From the NCBI RefSeq assembly GCF_001442535.1, contig NZ_CP013141.1, positions 2,761,538-2,825,537 on the forward strand: a stretch of DNA of 64,000 nt. The letters run 5' to 3'. Positions 47,135 to 57,177 of the stretch are shown here, in pieces. The translations under genes and the position numbers were made by a program. Under the pieces are notes generated by a model that saw only the letters and a list, made by a program, of their open reading frames with translations, ran no database searches and was not told the DNA's origin. The DNA comes from Lysobacter antibioticus (lineage in GTDB: Bacteria; Pseudomonadota; Gammaproteobacteria; Xanthomonadales; Xanthomonadaceae). The number at the start of each line of letters is the position of its first letter. Position 1 is the stretch's first letter.

Positions 47135-48492
47135 GCCGTCGCCGAATCGAACCCTTGTCCATCGAACCCTTGTCCGACGCCGTGGCAGCGAACGCGGCAA
47201 CGCGCGGGTTGCGCCGCAGCGCGTTGCTGCTCGCCCTGATCGGCGCTTGCGCGAGCTTCGCCGCATCCGCGCAGAACGTCCTGATCCGCAACGCCACCGT
47301 GCACACCGCGACCGCGCAGGGCTCGCTCGAACAGACCGACGTGCTGGTCGGCAACGGCGTGGTGCGCGCGATCGGCAAGGGGCTGTCGGCACCGGCCGGC
47401 GCCCAGGTGATCGAAGCCGAAGGCCGGCCACTGACCCCGACCCTGTTCGGCGGCATCAGCGAGATCGGCCTGGAGGAAGTCTCCGGCGAAAAATCCACGG
47501 TCGACCAGACCATGGCGCTCGGCGCCGACACCAAGGAAATGACGGTGCGGCCGGAGTTCGACGTGACCCTGGCCTACAACCCCGATTCGGTGTTGATCCC
47601 GGTGGCGCGCATCGAAGGCATCGGCTGGACCCTGCTCGGCGTCGGCACCGCCACCGGCGGCTCGATCGTCGCCGGCCAGGGCGGCGTCGAACGGCTCGAC
47701 GGCGGCCCCGACCCGGTCGGCCCGCGCGTGTTGTTCGTGCGCCTGGGCAAGGACGGCCTGGGCCTCAGCGGCAGTTCGCGCGCGGCGCAGTGGATGATCC
47801 TCGACCAGTTGATCGACGAGGCGCGCGGCCGCATCGCACCCGGCCACCATGCCGCGCTGCTGACGCCGGCCGGGCGCTCGACCCTGCTCAAATACCTCGA
47901 CGGCGGCGGCCGCATCGTGTTCGGCGTCGACCGCGCCGCCGACATCCGCCAGCTGCTGCGCTGGTCGGCGCGGCACCGGCTGCGCATCGCCATCGCCGGC
48001 GGCGGCGAAGCCTGGCGGCTCGCGCCGCAGCTCGCCGCGGCCAAGGTGCCGGTGTTCGTCAATCCGCTGTCCAACCTGCCGAGCGATTTCGACCAGGTCG
48101 GCGCCAGCATGGAAAACGCCGCGCGCCTGCGCGCGGCCGGGGTCGCGGTGGGTTTCAGCGAAGGCGGCGCCTCGCACAACGCACGCAAGGTGCGCCAGCT
48201 CGCCGGCAACGCGGTCGCCGCGGGCCTGCCCTGGGCGGACGGCCTGGCCGGCCTGACCCGGGTGCCGGCCGAAGCCTTCGGCGTGGCCGGCCAAGTCGGC
48301 GCCATCGCCCCGGGCCAGCGCGCCGACCTGGTGCTGTGGAGCGGCGATCCGCTCGATGTCGCCCACGTCGCCCTGCAAGTGTGGATGGACGGCCGCGCGA
48401 TCGAGATGCGCAGCCGCCAGACCGAGCTGCGCGACCGTTATCTGCACGGCGACACCGGCCTGCCGCGCGCGTATCCGGCGCCGGCGCGGTGA
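47131..48492 (+). CDS. exported amidohydrolase-like protein lacking the metal ligands
   Basis: 453 residues. The signal core is 'SALLLALIGACASFAASAQ'. The fold follows COG1228 ('VLIRNATVHTATAQGSLEQT', 'DVLVGNGVVRAIGKGLSAPA', 'GVAGQVGAIAPGQRADLVLW'). Where the active paralogue has DVHSH, this one reads 'TPTLFGGISEIGLEEV', and the later strand histidines are missing too ('KVPVFVNPLSNLPS'). It is therefore probably a non-catalytic or metal-free partner of the upstream enzyme, with which it overlaps by four bases. A 15-base tandem repeat (ATCGAACCCTTGTCC twice) lies in its leader. Confidence 0.85.
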
Positions 48493-48547
48493 GGCAACGG
48501 CCCGGCCGCTTCATCGGAGCGGCTGGTGAATCCTGCCGGTTCCTGGG

Positions 48548-48692
48548 GTAGGAGCGGCGCAAGCCGCGACCGCGAAGCCGCAACAGCGACGCGGCTGCGG
48601 GGGCGAGGCCGCGGTTGATGGAAGGTTCCGCGCTCGAATCGGCGATGACGACGCGGCTGCAAGAACACGGTCGCGGCTTGCGCCGCTCCTAC
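48548..48692. repeat. pair of REP elements
   Basis: GTAGGAGCGGCGCAAGCCGC-type copy at 48548-48571 and an inverted copy at 48669-48692, about 100 bases apart, between the amidohydrolase pair and the DUF1761 gene. The rest of 48493-48777 shows no gene. Confidence 0.85.
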
Positions 48693-48777
48693 CCTGGAAC
48701 GGCTCGGTTGGGCCGTCGCCGCCGCAGCCGATAACCCAGGCGTATCCTGTCGTCTGCCGACGAACAGGAGACCCGCG

Positions 48778-49182
48778 ATGACTCTGCCCACCCTCGAACT
48801 CAACTGGCTGGCGATCCTCGCGGCGACCGCCTCGTCCTTCCTGCTCGGCGGGCTCTGGTACGGGCCTTTGTTCAAGAAGCGCTGGTGCCGCGAGGCCGGG
48901 GTCGACCCCGATGCCAAGCCCGGCCACCCCGGCCGCGTGTTCGCCACCGCCATCGCCTGCAGCTTTCTCGCCGCGCTGATGTTCGCCGTGTTCCTGCCGC
49001 CCAACGCCAATGCCGCCGACGGCTTCGGCGTCGGCTTCGTGGTCGGGCTGTTCTTCGTCTCGATGAGCTTCGGCATCAACTACGCCTTCGCCCAGCGCAG
49101 CCTGATGCTGTGGATGATCGACGCCGGTTACCACATCCTCCAGTTCGCCCTCTACGGCCTGATCCTCGGCGCCTGGAAATAA
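48778..49182 (+). CDS. DUF1761 membrane protein
   Basis: 134 residues with four hydrophobic segments: 'NWLAILAATASSFLLGGLWY', 'FATAIACSFLAALMFAVFLP', 'GVGFVVGLFFVSMSFGINYA' and 'WMIDAGYHILQFALYGLILG'. The G-G-L-W-Y-G-P-L-F-K-K-R-W motif after helix 1 and 'DAGYHILQF' are diagnostic of DUF1761. The function is unknown. The next gene starts 10 bases after its stop, so they are likely to be cotranscribed. Confidence 0.93.
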   Translation: MTLPTLELNWLAILAATASSFLLGGLWYGPLFKKRWCREAGVDPDAKPGHPGRVFATAIACSFLAALMFAVFLPPNANAADGFGVGFVVGLFFVSMSFGINYAFAQRSLMLWMIDAGYHILQFALYGLILGAWK

Positions 49183-49192
49183 GAGACCGACC

Positions 49193-49819
49193 ATGACCAC
49201 GCTGCGCTGGTACTTCGACTTCATCTCGCCGTTCTCTTACCTGCAGTGGCAGAAGCTGCGGCCGATGGTGCGCGAACGCGCGATCGAGCTGGTGCCGGTC
49301 GCATTCGGCGCCGTGCTCGAGGCGCGCGGCCAGAAGGGCCCGGCCGAGATCGTCGGCAAGCGCGAGTTCACCTACCGGCACGTGCTGTGGCAGGCGCGGC
49401 GCGAAGGCGTTGCCCTGCGCTTCCCGCCGGCGCATCCGTTCAACCCGCTGGCCGCGCTGCGCTTGTGCCTGGTCGCCGGCTCCACCCCCGAGGCGGTCGA
49501 TGCGATCTTCGACTGGATCTGGCGGCGCGGCGAAGCCGGCGACAGCGCCGAGGCGCTGGCGCCGGTGATCGATGCGCTCGGGGTCCAGGCCGAAGCGCTC
49601 GGCGCCGACGCGATCAAGGCGGCGCTGCGCGAGAACACCGAGGCGGCGTTGGTGGCCGGTGTCTTCGGTGTCCCTACGTTGAGCATTGGAGATGAGCTGT
49701 TCTGGGGCAACGATGCCCACGAGTTCGCTCTTGACGCACTGCAACATCCCGAACTGCTGGACGACCCGGAGATGCAGCGTTTGAAGCAACTGCCGGTGGG
49801 GATACGTCGCCGCGCCTGA
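49193..49819 (+). CDS. 2-hydroxychromene-2-carboxylate isomerase-like (DsbA superfamily, kappa-GST type)
   Basis: 208 residues. 'LRWYFDFISPFSYLQWQKLR' with the active-site Ser of the F-x-x-P-[YF]-S motif, 'LRFPPAHPFNPLAALRLCLV' and 'ALVAGVFGVPTLSIGDELFW' with the cis-Pro (G-V-P-T) are typical. HCCA isomerases use glutathione in naphthalene-type degradation, but many chromosomal members act in unknown GSH-dependent steps; no aromatic pathway is adjacent. It is transcribed with the DUF1761 gene. Confidence 0.9.
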   Translation: MTTLRWYFDFISPFSYLQWQKLRPMVRERAIELVPVAFGAVLEARGQKGPAEIVGKREFTYRHVLWQARREGVALRFPPAHPFNPLAALRLCLVAGSTPEAVDAIFDWIWRRGEAGDSAEALAPVIDALGVQAEALGADAIKAALRENTEAALVAGVFGVPTLSIGDELFWGNDAHEFALDALQHPELLDDPEMQRLKQLPVGIRRRA

Positions 49820-49915
49820 ACGACGCAAGCCCGGGGCGCGCTCACGCGTGACTCATGTCTCAAAAAGGTATGCTGCGGTCCTATCCGATCACCACGCGCC
49901 CTACCCGGGGGGAAC

Positions 49916-50860
49916 ATGCGCATTGGAATCGTCGTCGACTCCGCTTGCGATCTGCCGTTGGAATACCTGGAACGGCACGACATCCATCTGTTGCCGATCA
50001 CCGTGCGCATCGGCCAGGCGGTATTGGCCGATCACCGCAACGAACAGGCCACGCTGCAATTCCTGCATACCCACCTGGCCGAACGCGGTTTCGAGGCCGA
50101 GACCACGCCGTTCACCGTGCAACAGGTGCGCGACCTGTTCGTCAGCCAGCTCGTGATCGATTACGACTACGTGTTCTGCATGACGATCACCAAGACCCGC
50201 AGCCCGGTCTACGAGAACGCCAACCAGGCCAGCTTCGCGATCCTCAACGACTACAAGCCGGTGCGTTCGGCGGCCGGCATCAACACGCCGTTCGCGTTGC
50301 GGGTGATCGACACCCTCAACCTGTTCGCCGCCCAGGGCATCACCGCGGTCGAAGCGGTGCGCCTGCGCGCCGCCGGCGAAGGCGCGCCGAAGATCCGCGC
50401 GCGCCTGGAGCATCTGGCCCTGCACACCCACGGCTATCTGATCCCGCGCGATCTCAACTACCTGCGCGCGCGCACCCGCGTGCGCGGCGACCGCAGCGTC
50501 AGCTTCCTCAGCGCCACCCTCGGGACCGCGCTCGACATCAAGCCGGTGCTGCACTGCAACCGCGGCGAGACCGGCCCGGTCGCCAAGATCAAGGGCTACG
50601 AGAACGCAGCGCAGAAGCTGTTCGAGTTCACCGCGAACAAGGCCGAGAGCGGGCTGCTGACCCCGACCGTCTGCGTCAGCTACGGCGGCGAGCTGTCCGA
50701 GCTGCGCGCCCTGCCCGGCTACGAGCGCCTGCGCGAGGCCTGCCGCAACAGCAACGTCGAGCTGTTCGAAAGCGTCATGAGCCTGACCGGCATGGTCAAC
50801 GTCGGCAAGGGCGCGGTGGTGGTCGGCTTCGCCGCCGAACAGGCCGACTTCAAGGGCTGA
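49916..50860 (+). CDS. DegV-family fatty-acid-binding protein
   Basis: 314 residues. 'RIGIVVDSACDLPLEYLERH' and 'IHLLPITVRIGQAVLAD' match the DegV opening (D-S-x-x-D-L-P). 'DYVFCMTITKTRSPVYENAN' carries the fatty-acid carboxylate-binding region, and 'HTHGYLIPRDLNYLRARTRV' and 'GETGPVAKIKGYENAAQK' follow the family order. Such proteins present acyl chains to fatty-acid kinase (FakA) in firmicutes; in this group the partner is unclear. It is a single gene, with GGGGGGAAC as a weak ribosome site. Confidence 0.92.
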   Translation: MRIGIVVDSACDLPLEYLERHDIHLLPITVRIGQAVLADHRNEQATLQFLHTHLAERGFEAETTPFTVQQVRDLFVSQLVIDYDYVFCMTITKTRSPVYENANQASFAILNDYKPVRSAAGINTPFALRVIDTLNLFAAQGITAVEAVRLRAAGEGAPKIRARLEHLALHTHGYLIPRDLNYLRARTRVRGDRSVSFLSATLGTALDIKPVLHCNRGETGPVAKIKGYENAAQKLFEFTANKAESGLLTPTVCVSYGGELSELRALPGYERLREACRNSNVELFESVMSLTGMVNVGKGAVVVGFAAEQADFKG

Positions 50861-50909
50861 GCGGGCGCGGTCGAAGCGTCGACGCGAATGCAGCAGCGCT
50901 AAGAGCGAA

Positions 50910-51085
50910 TCTCCCCCGCCCCCTCTTTGCCGAAGAGGGGAATCGATTCGATGCGCGGGAAGAACGAAGCGCGGATCGCCGACATTCGCTGCCTGGAAAG
51001 AACTCCGCAGCTCGGATGACATTCACCCTCCCCCGCCTGACGCCAGCACTTCCCTCTTTGACAAAGAGGGGTTGGGGGGAGATTT
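50910..51085. repeat. inverted pair of CCCTCTTT/AAAGAGGG hairpins
   Basis: A hairpin CCCCTCTT-tgccg-AAGAGGGG at about 50930-50950 and a second, CCCTCTTTG-a-CAAAGAGGG-like, at about 51055-51074. They are flanked by CTCCCCC and GGGGGGAG in opposite orientation. Related hairpins occur near 24972 and 25152. No gene is seen in 50861-51219. Confidence 0.75.
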
Positions 51086-51219
51086 GCTTTGCTCGCAAGA
51101 CGCAGCGATAGCGACAGCGACACCTCGCCATACCCCACCAAGCACGACTTTTAGCCCAGGTGTCCGGGCATCGCTGCGGGTTAGGCTCGCCGCACTGTCC
51201 GCTCCAGGTAACCGCTTCG

Positions 51220-54200
51220 ATGCCCAGTCACCGCCTGCTCGCCCTTGCGCTCGCCAGCGCGCTCGCCGTCCCGGCTTATGCCCAGACCCCGCCGCAACCT
51301 GCGCCGCAGCCCGCACCGCAAGACAAGAAACAGGGCGATAAACAAGGCGATGCGCCCGCCGCCCAGTTGGAACAGGACGCGCTGAAACCCGCCGGCACCG
51401 ATCCGGCGCGCGCTTCGGCGCAGACCGCCAAGGGCGTCAGCAAGCCCGGCGACAAGGACGAGAAAAAGTGGGACGTCTCGGCGCCGCACGGCCAGACCAA
51501 GACCGTGCGCTTCGACACCGACGAAGGCACCTGGATGGACCTGGACGTGTCGCCCGACGGCCGCGAGATCGCGTTCTCGCTGCTCGGCGATCTGTACCGG
51601 CTGCCGATCGGCGGCGGTCAAGCCAAGCGCATCACCAGCGGCCCGGCCTGGGACGTGCAGCCGCGCTGGTCGCCCGACGGCCGCGAACTCGCTTTCACCT
51701 CCGACCGCGGCGGCGGCAACAACCTGTGGCGGATCAAGGCCGACGGCAGCAACGCCGTCGCTGTGACCAAGGAAGACTTCCGCCTGCTCAACAACCCGGC
51801 GTGGACGCCGGACGGCCAGTTCCTGGTCGGACGCAAGCATTTCACCGGCGAGCGTTCGCTCGGCGCCGGCGAGTTGTGGATCTACCACGCCGCCGGCGGC
51901 GGTGGCGGCCTGCAACTGACCAAGCAGAAGAACGACCAGCAGGACCTCGGCGAACCGGCGCTGTCGCCGGACGGCCGCTACGTCTATTACTCCGAGGACG
52001 TCAGCGCCGGCCCCGCCTTCCAGTACAACAAGAACGTCCACGACACCGTCTATGCGATCAAGCGCTTCGACCGCGAGACCGGCAAGAGCGAAACCGTGAT
52101 CGGCACGCCCGGCGGCGCAGTGCGGCCGCAGCCCTCGCCCGACGGCAAGTCGCTGGCCTTCGTCAAACGCATCCGCGACAAGTCGGTGCTGCACGTGCTC
52201 GACCTGGCCAGCGGCGAAACCCGCCCGGTCTGGGACGGGCTGTCGCACGACATGCAGGAGGCCTGGGCGATCTTCGGGCCGTACGCGAATTTCTCCTGGA
52301 CCCCGGACTCCAAGTCGGTGGTGATCTGGGCGCAGGGCAAGCTGTGGCGCGTCGGCATCGCCAGCGGCAAGCCCGAGGCGATCCCGTTCCAGGCGTCGAT
52401 CGAACAGACCGTGGCCGAGCCGCTGCGCTTCGAACAGAAACTCGACGAAGGCCGCTTCGCGCCGAAGATGATCCGCGACGTCGCCACCAGCGCCGACAGC
52501 AAGACCCTGATCTTCCACGCTGTCGGCCACCTGTGGCGCAAGCGCCTGCCCGACGGCAAGCCCGAGCGCCTCACCGGCAACGACAACCTTTACGAATACC
52601 AGCCCAGCTTCAGCGCCGACGGCGGCAAGCTGCTGTACACGACCTGGTCCGACGAAGCGCTCAGCGCGATCTACGTCGCCAGCGCCGGCGGTGGCGGCGG
52701 CAAGCGCCTGACCCAGGACAAGGGCTTCTACTACGGCCCGCGCTTCTCGCCAGACGGCAAGCGCATCGTCTACGCCAAGGCCGGCGGCGGCGGCCTCACC
52801 GGCAGCCTGTGGTCGGCCGATCGCGGCATCTACGTGATGTCGGCCGACGGCGGCAAGCCGACCCGCGTCGCCGACAACGGCGAAGCGCCGCAGTTCAGCG
52901 CCGACGGCAGCCGCGTGTATTACCTGACCGGCGGCGGCCTGAAGAAGAAGCTGATGTCGGTCGGCCTGCACGGCGAAGAGCCGCGCGAGGTCTACAACCT
53001 CAAGTACGTCGACTCGGTCAGCATCAGCCCGGACGGCAAGTGGGTGGCGTTCACCGAGCTGTTCAACGCCTATGTCGCGCCGCTGATGACCACCGGCAGC
53101 TCGGTCGAACTGAGCAAGGACAGCAAGGCGATGCCGGTGACGCCGGTCAGCGCCGACGTCGGCAGCTACCTGCACTGGGCCGCCGACTCGAAGTCGCTGC
53201 ACTGGATGGTCGGCGACCGCTACTACTCGCGTCCGCTCAACCAGGCCTTCGCCTTCCTGCCGGGCGCGCCGGCGACGCCGGCGAAACCGTCCGCCGACGA
53301 ACCCGGCGTGCGCGTCGGGCTCGACCTGCCGGTGTACGCGCCGCGCGACACCGTCGCCTTCACTCACGCACGCGTGGTGACGATGCGCAACGCCGAGACC
53401 GCACAGGAAGTGATCGAGGACGCCACCGTGGTGGTGCGCGGCGACAAGATCGAAGCGGTCGGCGCCAGCGGCGCGGTCGCGGTGCCGGCCGGCGCGCGCG
53501 TCATCGACGCCACCGGCAAGACCATCCTGCCGGGCTACATCGACGTGCACGCGCACGCCGCGCATTTCGGCCAAGGCGTAGTCCCGCAGCAGAACTGGGC
53601 CTACTACACCAACCTCGCCTTCGGCATCACCACCATGCACGATCCCTCGGCGACCACCGAGTTCGTGTTCTCCGAAGCCGAGCTGCTCAAGGCCGGCAAG
53701 ATGGTCGGCCCGCGCGTGTTCTCGACCGGCACGATCCTGTACGGCGCCGACGGCGACTTCAAGGCGGTGATCAACTCGATCGACGACGCCCGCAGCCACC
53801 TGCGCCGGATGAAGGCCAACGGCGCGTTTTCGGTCAAGAGCTATAACCAGCCGCGCCGCGAACAGCACCAGCAGATCAACCAGGCCGCGCGCGAGCTCGG
53901 CATGCTGGTGGTCGAGGAAGGCGGTTCGACCTTCAACCACAATATGCCGATGATCCTCGACGGCGTGACCGGCATCGAGCACAACATCCCGGTCGCGCCG
54001 CTGTACAAGGACGTGGTCGAACTGTGGCGGCAGACCGACGTGCGCAACACCCCGACCCTGGTGGTCAGCTACGGCGGCCTGTCCGGCGAGTACTGGTGGT
54101 ATGCGCGCGACAACGTCTGGGAAGACAAGAAGCTCAACCGCTTCTTCCCGCGCGAAACCCTCGACGCGCGTTCGATCCGCCGCGAGACCGCGCCGGACTG

Positions 54201-54696
54201 GGATTACTGGCATGTCCAGGTCGCCAAGTCGGTGAAGAAGTTGCGCGACGCTGGGGTCAAGATCCAGGTCGGCGGCCACGGCCAGTTGCAGGGCCTGTCG
54301 GCGAACTGGGAAATCTGGATGCTGCCGCAGGGCGGTTTCAGCAACTTCGAGGCCTTGCGCGCGGCCACCATCGACGGCGCCGATTACCTCGGCCTGTCCA
54401 AGCAGCTCGGCTCGCTCGAAGCCGGCAAGAAGGCCGACCTGGTGGTGCTCAACAGCAATCCGCTGGAGAACATCCGCGCGACCATCGACACGCGCTACGT
54501 GATGGTCGACGGGCGCTTGTTCGACGTCGACGCCGACATGGCCGAACTCGGCAATCTGGGCGAGAAGGCGCCGCACTTCTATTGGCAGCGCCATCGCGAC
54601 GGCCAGACCTTCGGCATCGAGTTCGGCCCGACCTCGGTCTGCCATTGCCCGAAGGGACACGGCCCGCACGAAGCGCACGGGCACGAGGAAGACTGA
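51220..54696 (+). CDS. exported TolB-like beta-propeller amidohydrolase, giant form
   Basis: 1158 residues. The signal peptide is 'RLLALALASALAVPAYA'. A Pro/Gln-rich linker follows. PD40/TolB-type propeller blades run from about residue 95 to 690 ('LDVSPDGREIAFSLLGDLYR', 'RWSPDGRELAFTSDRGG', 'RFSPDGKRIVYAKAGGG'). The C-terminal third is an amidohydrolase with HxH in 'LPGYIDVHAHAAHFGQGVV', then 'MLVVEEGGSTFNHNMPMILD', 'VQVGGHGQLQGLSANWEIWM' and 'QLGSLEAGKKADLVVLN'. It probably acts on peptides or amides in the periplasm. The architecture is well known in xanthomonads and other secretion-rich bacteria; the substrate is unknown. Confidence 0.93.
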   Translation: MPSHRLLALALASALAVPAYAQTPPQPAPQPAPQDKKQGDKQGDAPAAQLEQDALKPAGTDPARASAQTAKGVSKPGDKDEKKWDVSAPHGQTKTVRFDTDEGTWMDLDVSPDGREIAFSLLGDLYRLPIGGGQAKRITSGPAWDVQPRWSPDGRELAFTSDRGGGNNLWRIKADGSNAVAVTKEDFRLLNNPAWTPDGQFLVGRKHFTGERSLGAGELWIYHAAGGGGGLQLTKQKNDQQDLGEPALSPDGRYVYYSEDVSAGPAFQYNKNVHDTVYAIKRFDRETGKSETVIGTPGGAVRPQPSPDGKSLAFVKRIRDKSVLHVLDLASGETRPVWDGLSHDMQEAWAIFGPYANFSWTPDSKSVVIWAQGKLWRVGIASGKPEAIPFQASIEQTVAEPLRFEQKLDEGRFAPKMIRDVATSADSKTLIFHAVGHLWRKRLPDGKPERLTGNDNLYEYQPSFSADGGKLLYTTWSDEALSAIYVASAGGGGGKRLTQDKGFYYGPRFSPDGKRIVYAKAGGGGLTGSLWSADRGIYVMSADGGKPTRVADNGEAPQFSADGSRVYYLTGGGLKKKLMSVGLHGEEPREVYNLKYVDSVSISPDGKWVAFTELFNAYVAPLMTTGSSVELSKDSKAMPVTPVSADVGSYLHWAADSKSLHWMVGDRYYSRPLNQAFAFLPGAPATPAKPSADEPGVRVGLDLPVYAPRDTVAFTHARVVTMRNAETAQEVIEDATVVVRGDKIEAVGASGAVAVPAGARVIDATGKTILPGYIDVHAHAAHFGQGVVPQQNWAYYTNLAFGITTMHDPSATTEFVFSEAELLKAGKMVGPRVFSTGTILYGADGDFKAVINSIDDARSHLRRMKANGAFSVKSYNQPRREQHQQINQAARELGMLVVEEGGSTFNHNMPMILDGVTGIEHNIPVAPLYKDVVELWRQTDVRNTPTLVVSYGGLSGEYWWYARDNVWEDKKLNRFFPRETLDARSIRRETAPDWDYWHVQVAKSVKKLRDAGVKIQVGGHGQLQGLSANWEIWMLPQGGFSNFEALRAATIDGADYLGLSKQLGSLEAGKKADLVVLNSNPLENIRATIDTRYVMVDGRLFDVDADMAELGNLGEKAPHFYWQRHRDGQTFGIEFGPTSVCHCPKGHGPHEAHGHEED

Positions 54697-54712
54697 GACG
54701 AAAGAAGACTCT

Positions 54713-54767
54713 GTCGGAATCAGCGCGGCGGCGATGCTGCCGCGCACTCTTAGTCGGAATCAGCGCG
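54713..54767. repeat. direct repeat GTCGGAATCAGCGCG, two copies
   Basis: Copies at 54713-54727 and 54753-54767. Each is followed by a GC-rich inverted stretch (GCGCGGC...GCCGCGC in the first). The second copy contains the stop codon of the methyltransferase gene, so the first looks like a duplicated gene end and may act as a terminator hairpin for both converging genes. Confidence 0.7.
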
Positions 54768-55626
54768 CCGGCGCTGCCGCCGCGCAATGGGCCAGGAACA
54801 GCCATTCGCCGGGACTCGGATCGGGATCGTCCGGGTCGCCCGGCTCGGCCAGCTCGCGCAAGATCCAGCTGCACTCGGCCAGCCATGCGTCCAGCGCATC
54901 GCGCTCGCAGCCCCAACGGAACGGTTCGCCGCGCCGCTGCAGCCAGCCGCGCACCCACGGCCGTTCGCGGCGGAAGCGCGGCCGCCCGCGCCGCAGTTCC
55001 ATCGCCGTGGCGACCAGGACCGTGCGCGGCAGGCGCTGCGCCAATGCGCGCAGCAACTGTTGCGCACGTCCCGGCTGCAGGTACATCAGCACGCCTTCGG
55101 CCACGCACAGGGTCGGCCGGCCGGGGTCGAAGGCGGGATCGGCGAGGAGCGTGCCCAGCGCATCGTCGCGTTCCAGATCCGCTCCCAACAGCCGCAAGCG
55201 CGATGTGTCCGCCCGCAACTGCCGCAGCGCCTCGCGTTTGATCGCCACGCTATCGGCGCGGTCGAGTTCGAACACCCGCAACGCCGGATACCGCTGCGCC
55301 AGGCTCCAGCCCAGGCCGTCGTAGCCGCTACCGATCAGCACCGCCTGCGTCGCACCGTCGGCGCAAGCGCGCTCGGCCCAATGCACGATGCGCCGCTTAC
55401 GCCAAGCGTAATGCCCACGCAATCCCGGCAGGGCCAGCACTTCCAGCGCGCTCAGGCAGGCGCGGCCCAGGGCGCGATCGACCAGCCACAACAGCCAGCG
55501 CCCGCCGGCACCGCAGCGCTCCAGGCAGGCGCGCGCGAGCTGGGCCTGCTGCGTCAGTTCGACTCGTCCGTAACCGCGCTGCACCGTTGCGGCGGCGACC
55601 AGCATCGCGGTGGACACGCTGCTCAT
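54760..55626 (-). CDS. leucine carboxyl methyltransferase-like (LCM/PPM1) SAM methyltransferase
   Basis: 288 residues from the ATG at 55626. 'HYAWRKRRIVHWAERACADG' precedes the SAM-binding 'TQAVLIGSGYDGLGWSLAQR', then 'LRVFELDRADSVAIKREALR' and 'RPTLCVAEGVLMYLQPGRAQ', the E-G-V-L-x-Y-L signature of the LCM family. Bacterial members methylate small molecules or polyketides. It is 10 bases downstream of the FAD oxidase gene on the same strand, so the two form an operon that may modify one compound. Confidence 0.87.
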   Translation of the reverse strand: MSSVSTAMLVAAATVQRGYGRVELTQQAQLARACLERCGAGGRWLLWLVDRALGRACLSALEVLALPGLRGHYAWRKRRIVHWAERACADGATQAVLIGSGYDGLGWSLAQRYPALRVFELDRADSVAIKREALRQLRADTSRLRLLGADLERDDALGTLLADPAFDPGRPTLCVAEGVLMYLQPGRAQQLLRALAQRLPRTVLVATAMELRRGRPRFRRERPWVRGWLQRRGEPFRWGCERDALDAWLAECSWILRELAEPGDPDDPDPSPGEWLFLAHCAAAAPAR

Positions 55627-55636
55627 GGCACGCCGC

Positions 55637-57058
55637 TCATGCGCCGACTCGCGCGAACAGGGCTTCGTGGTGGCGGAACCAATCGCTGTCCCAGCGCCGG
55701 TCCGGATCCAGCTCGCGCTTGCGCCGCAGGAACTCGCGGAACTGCGGGTAAGCCGCCTCGACCTGATCGCGCGTGGCATGGCGGTGATAGGTCAGGTAAT
55801 AGCTGCCGCCGCGGGCCAGGGCCTCGTCGATCAAGGCGCGGAACGCGGCCGCGGCGGCGGCGCGTCCGGCCGGATCGTGGCGCACGTGCAGATTGAACAC
55901 GATGCAGGCCCAGTCCTCGCGCGCCCAGGCCAGCATGCTGCTGCGTTCAGCGCACACCAGCCGCACGGTGCCGTAGATCGGTTGCGCGTGATGGCGGCGC
56001 AGAGCGTCGGCGGCAGCGACCATGAACTCGGCCAGGCGCGCGCGCGGCACGTACAGCTCGGTAATCATCTCCGAGCCGCAATGGCCCAGCGCCGCGTCCA
56101 CGCCGGCGTGGTAGCCGTCGAGGTAGACGCCGGCCTGCTGACTGTCGGAGCCATAGCGCTGGCCGTCGGTGGCCAGGTAGAAGGCCGCGTATTCGGCGAA
56201 GGCGCGGCTCGGGTCGACGTGCGCCAGGCGCAGCAAATGGGCGAAGTCTTCGCCGCCGAGATGGCGCGGCGCAGGATCGGGCGCGGCATCGGCAAGCGGT
56301 CGATAGCAGGAGGCGATGCCGAGGTCGAGGAAGTCGTCGCTGGCCGGATCGATCGCGAACTGGAAATCGCCGTAAGTGCAGCCGTCGGCGACTGCCGCCT
56401 GCAGATGCGGCATCAACTCGCCCACCCGCAGCAGCGCGACCTCGCGCCGCAGCACCGTGCGCGGCACCAACCGCAGGGTCAGCCGCGCGACCAGACCGAA
56501 CAGGCCATAGCCGCCGGCGGCGAGAGCGAACCATTCGGCGTTGCGCTCGCGGTCGGCGATGCGCGCGTCGCCGCGATGATCGATCAGCACGATCGATTCG
56601 ACGTCCTCGACGAAGGGAGCGAAGGCCAGGCCGCGGCCGTGGATGTTGGACGCGAACGCGCCGCCCAGGCTGAAGCCGTCGGCGCCGGTCTGCTTCTGGC
56701 GGATGCTCCAGCCGCGGACATTGCCCGGATGCCGCGCCAGCCATGCAAGCAGCGCCGGCCACTGCACACCGGCCTCGACCGTGATCAGACCGCGCTCGGG
56801 ATCGAAATCGACGATGCGGTCCAGGCCCGAAGTGTCGAGTAACCAGCCGCCGGACAGGAATTGCTGGCCGCCCATGGCATGGCGCGCGCCCACGGCGATG
56901 GTCGAGCGGCCCAGACGTGCGCAGTCGCGCACCGCCGCGCAAGCCTGGTCCAGGCTGCGCGGCTGCAGCAGGCCGGCGACCGCAGTGCGGTTGAGGCCGG
57001 AATGGACGTCGTTGAGATGCAGGGTCGACGCGGGGGGCGGTGCGATGGCGGCGGACAT
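55637..57058 (-). CDS. FAD-linked oxidase (FAD_binding_4 / VAO-type)
   Basis: 473 residues from the ATG at 57058. The FAD-binding PCMH part shows 'LGRSTIAVGARHAMGGQQFL', 'GLITVEAGVQWPALLAWLAR' and 'DGFSLGGAFASNIHGRGLAF'. The cap and C-terminal region end with 'RYLTYHRHATRDQVEAAYPQ'-like sequence and 'LDPDRRWDSDWFRHH', typical of GlcD/L-gulonolactone-oxidase-like proteins. It is cytoplasmic by sequence. It heads an operon with the LCM-type methyltransferase and diverges from an HTH regulator gene 119 bases away. The substrate is unknown. Confidence 0.88.
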   Translation of the reverse strand: MSAAIAPPPASTLHLNDVHSGLNRTAVAGLLQPRSLDQACAAVRDCARLGRSTIAVGARHAMGGQQFLSGGWLLDTSGLDRIVDFDPERGLITVEAGVQWPALLAWLARHPGNVRGWSIRQKQTGADGFSLGGAFASNIHGRGLAFAPFVEDVESIVLIDHRGDARIADRERNAEWFALAAGGYGLFGLVARLTLRLVPRTVLRREVALLRVGELMPHLQAAVADGCTYGDFQFAIDPASDDFLDLGIASCYRPLADAAPDPAPRHLGGEDFAHLLRLAHVDPSRAFAEYAAFYLATDGQRYGSDSQQAGVYLDGYHAGVDAALGHCGSEMITELYVPRARLAEFMVAAADALRRHHAQPIYGTVRLVCAERSSMLAWAREDWACIVFNLHVRHDPAGRAAAAAAFRALIDEALARGGSYYLTYHRHATRDQVEAAYPQFREFLRRKRELDPDRRWDSDWFRHHEALFARVGA

Positions 57059-57177
57059 GACGGATACCGTTGACGAGTCCGGTCCACCTTGGCCGGCCGG
57101 TATCGAAAGACGCAACTCCATCAGATCAGGTATCGGATTATGATCCCCAGCATCCCGACTGCCCGCACCTTTCCGCC

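Noticed and set aside
50861..51219. A further gene between DegV and the TolB-amidohydrolase
   Set aside because: Only hairpin repeats and short frames were found, with no family-like content.
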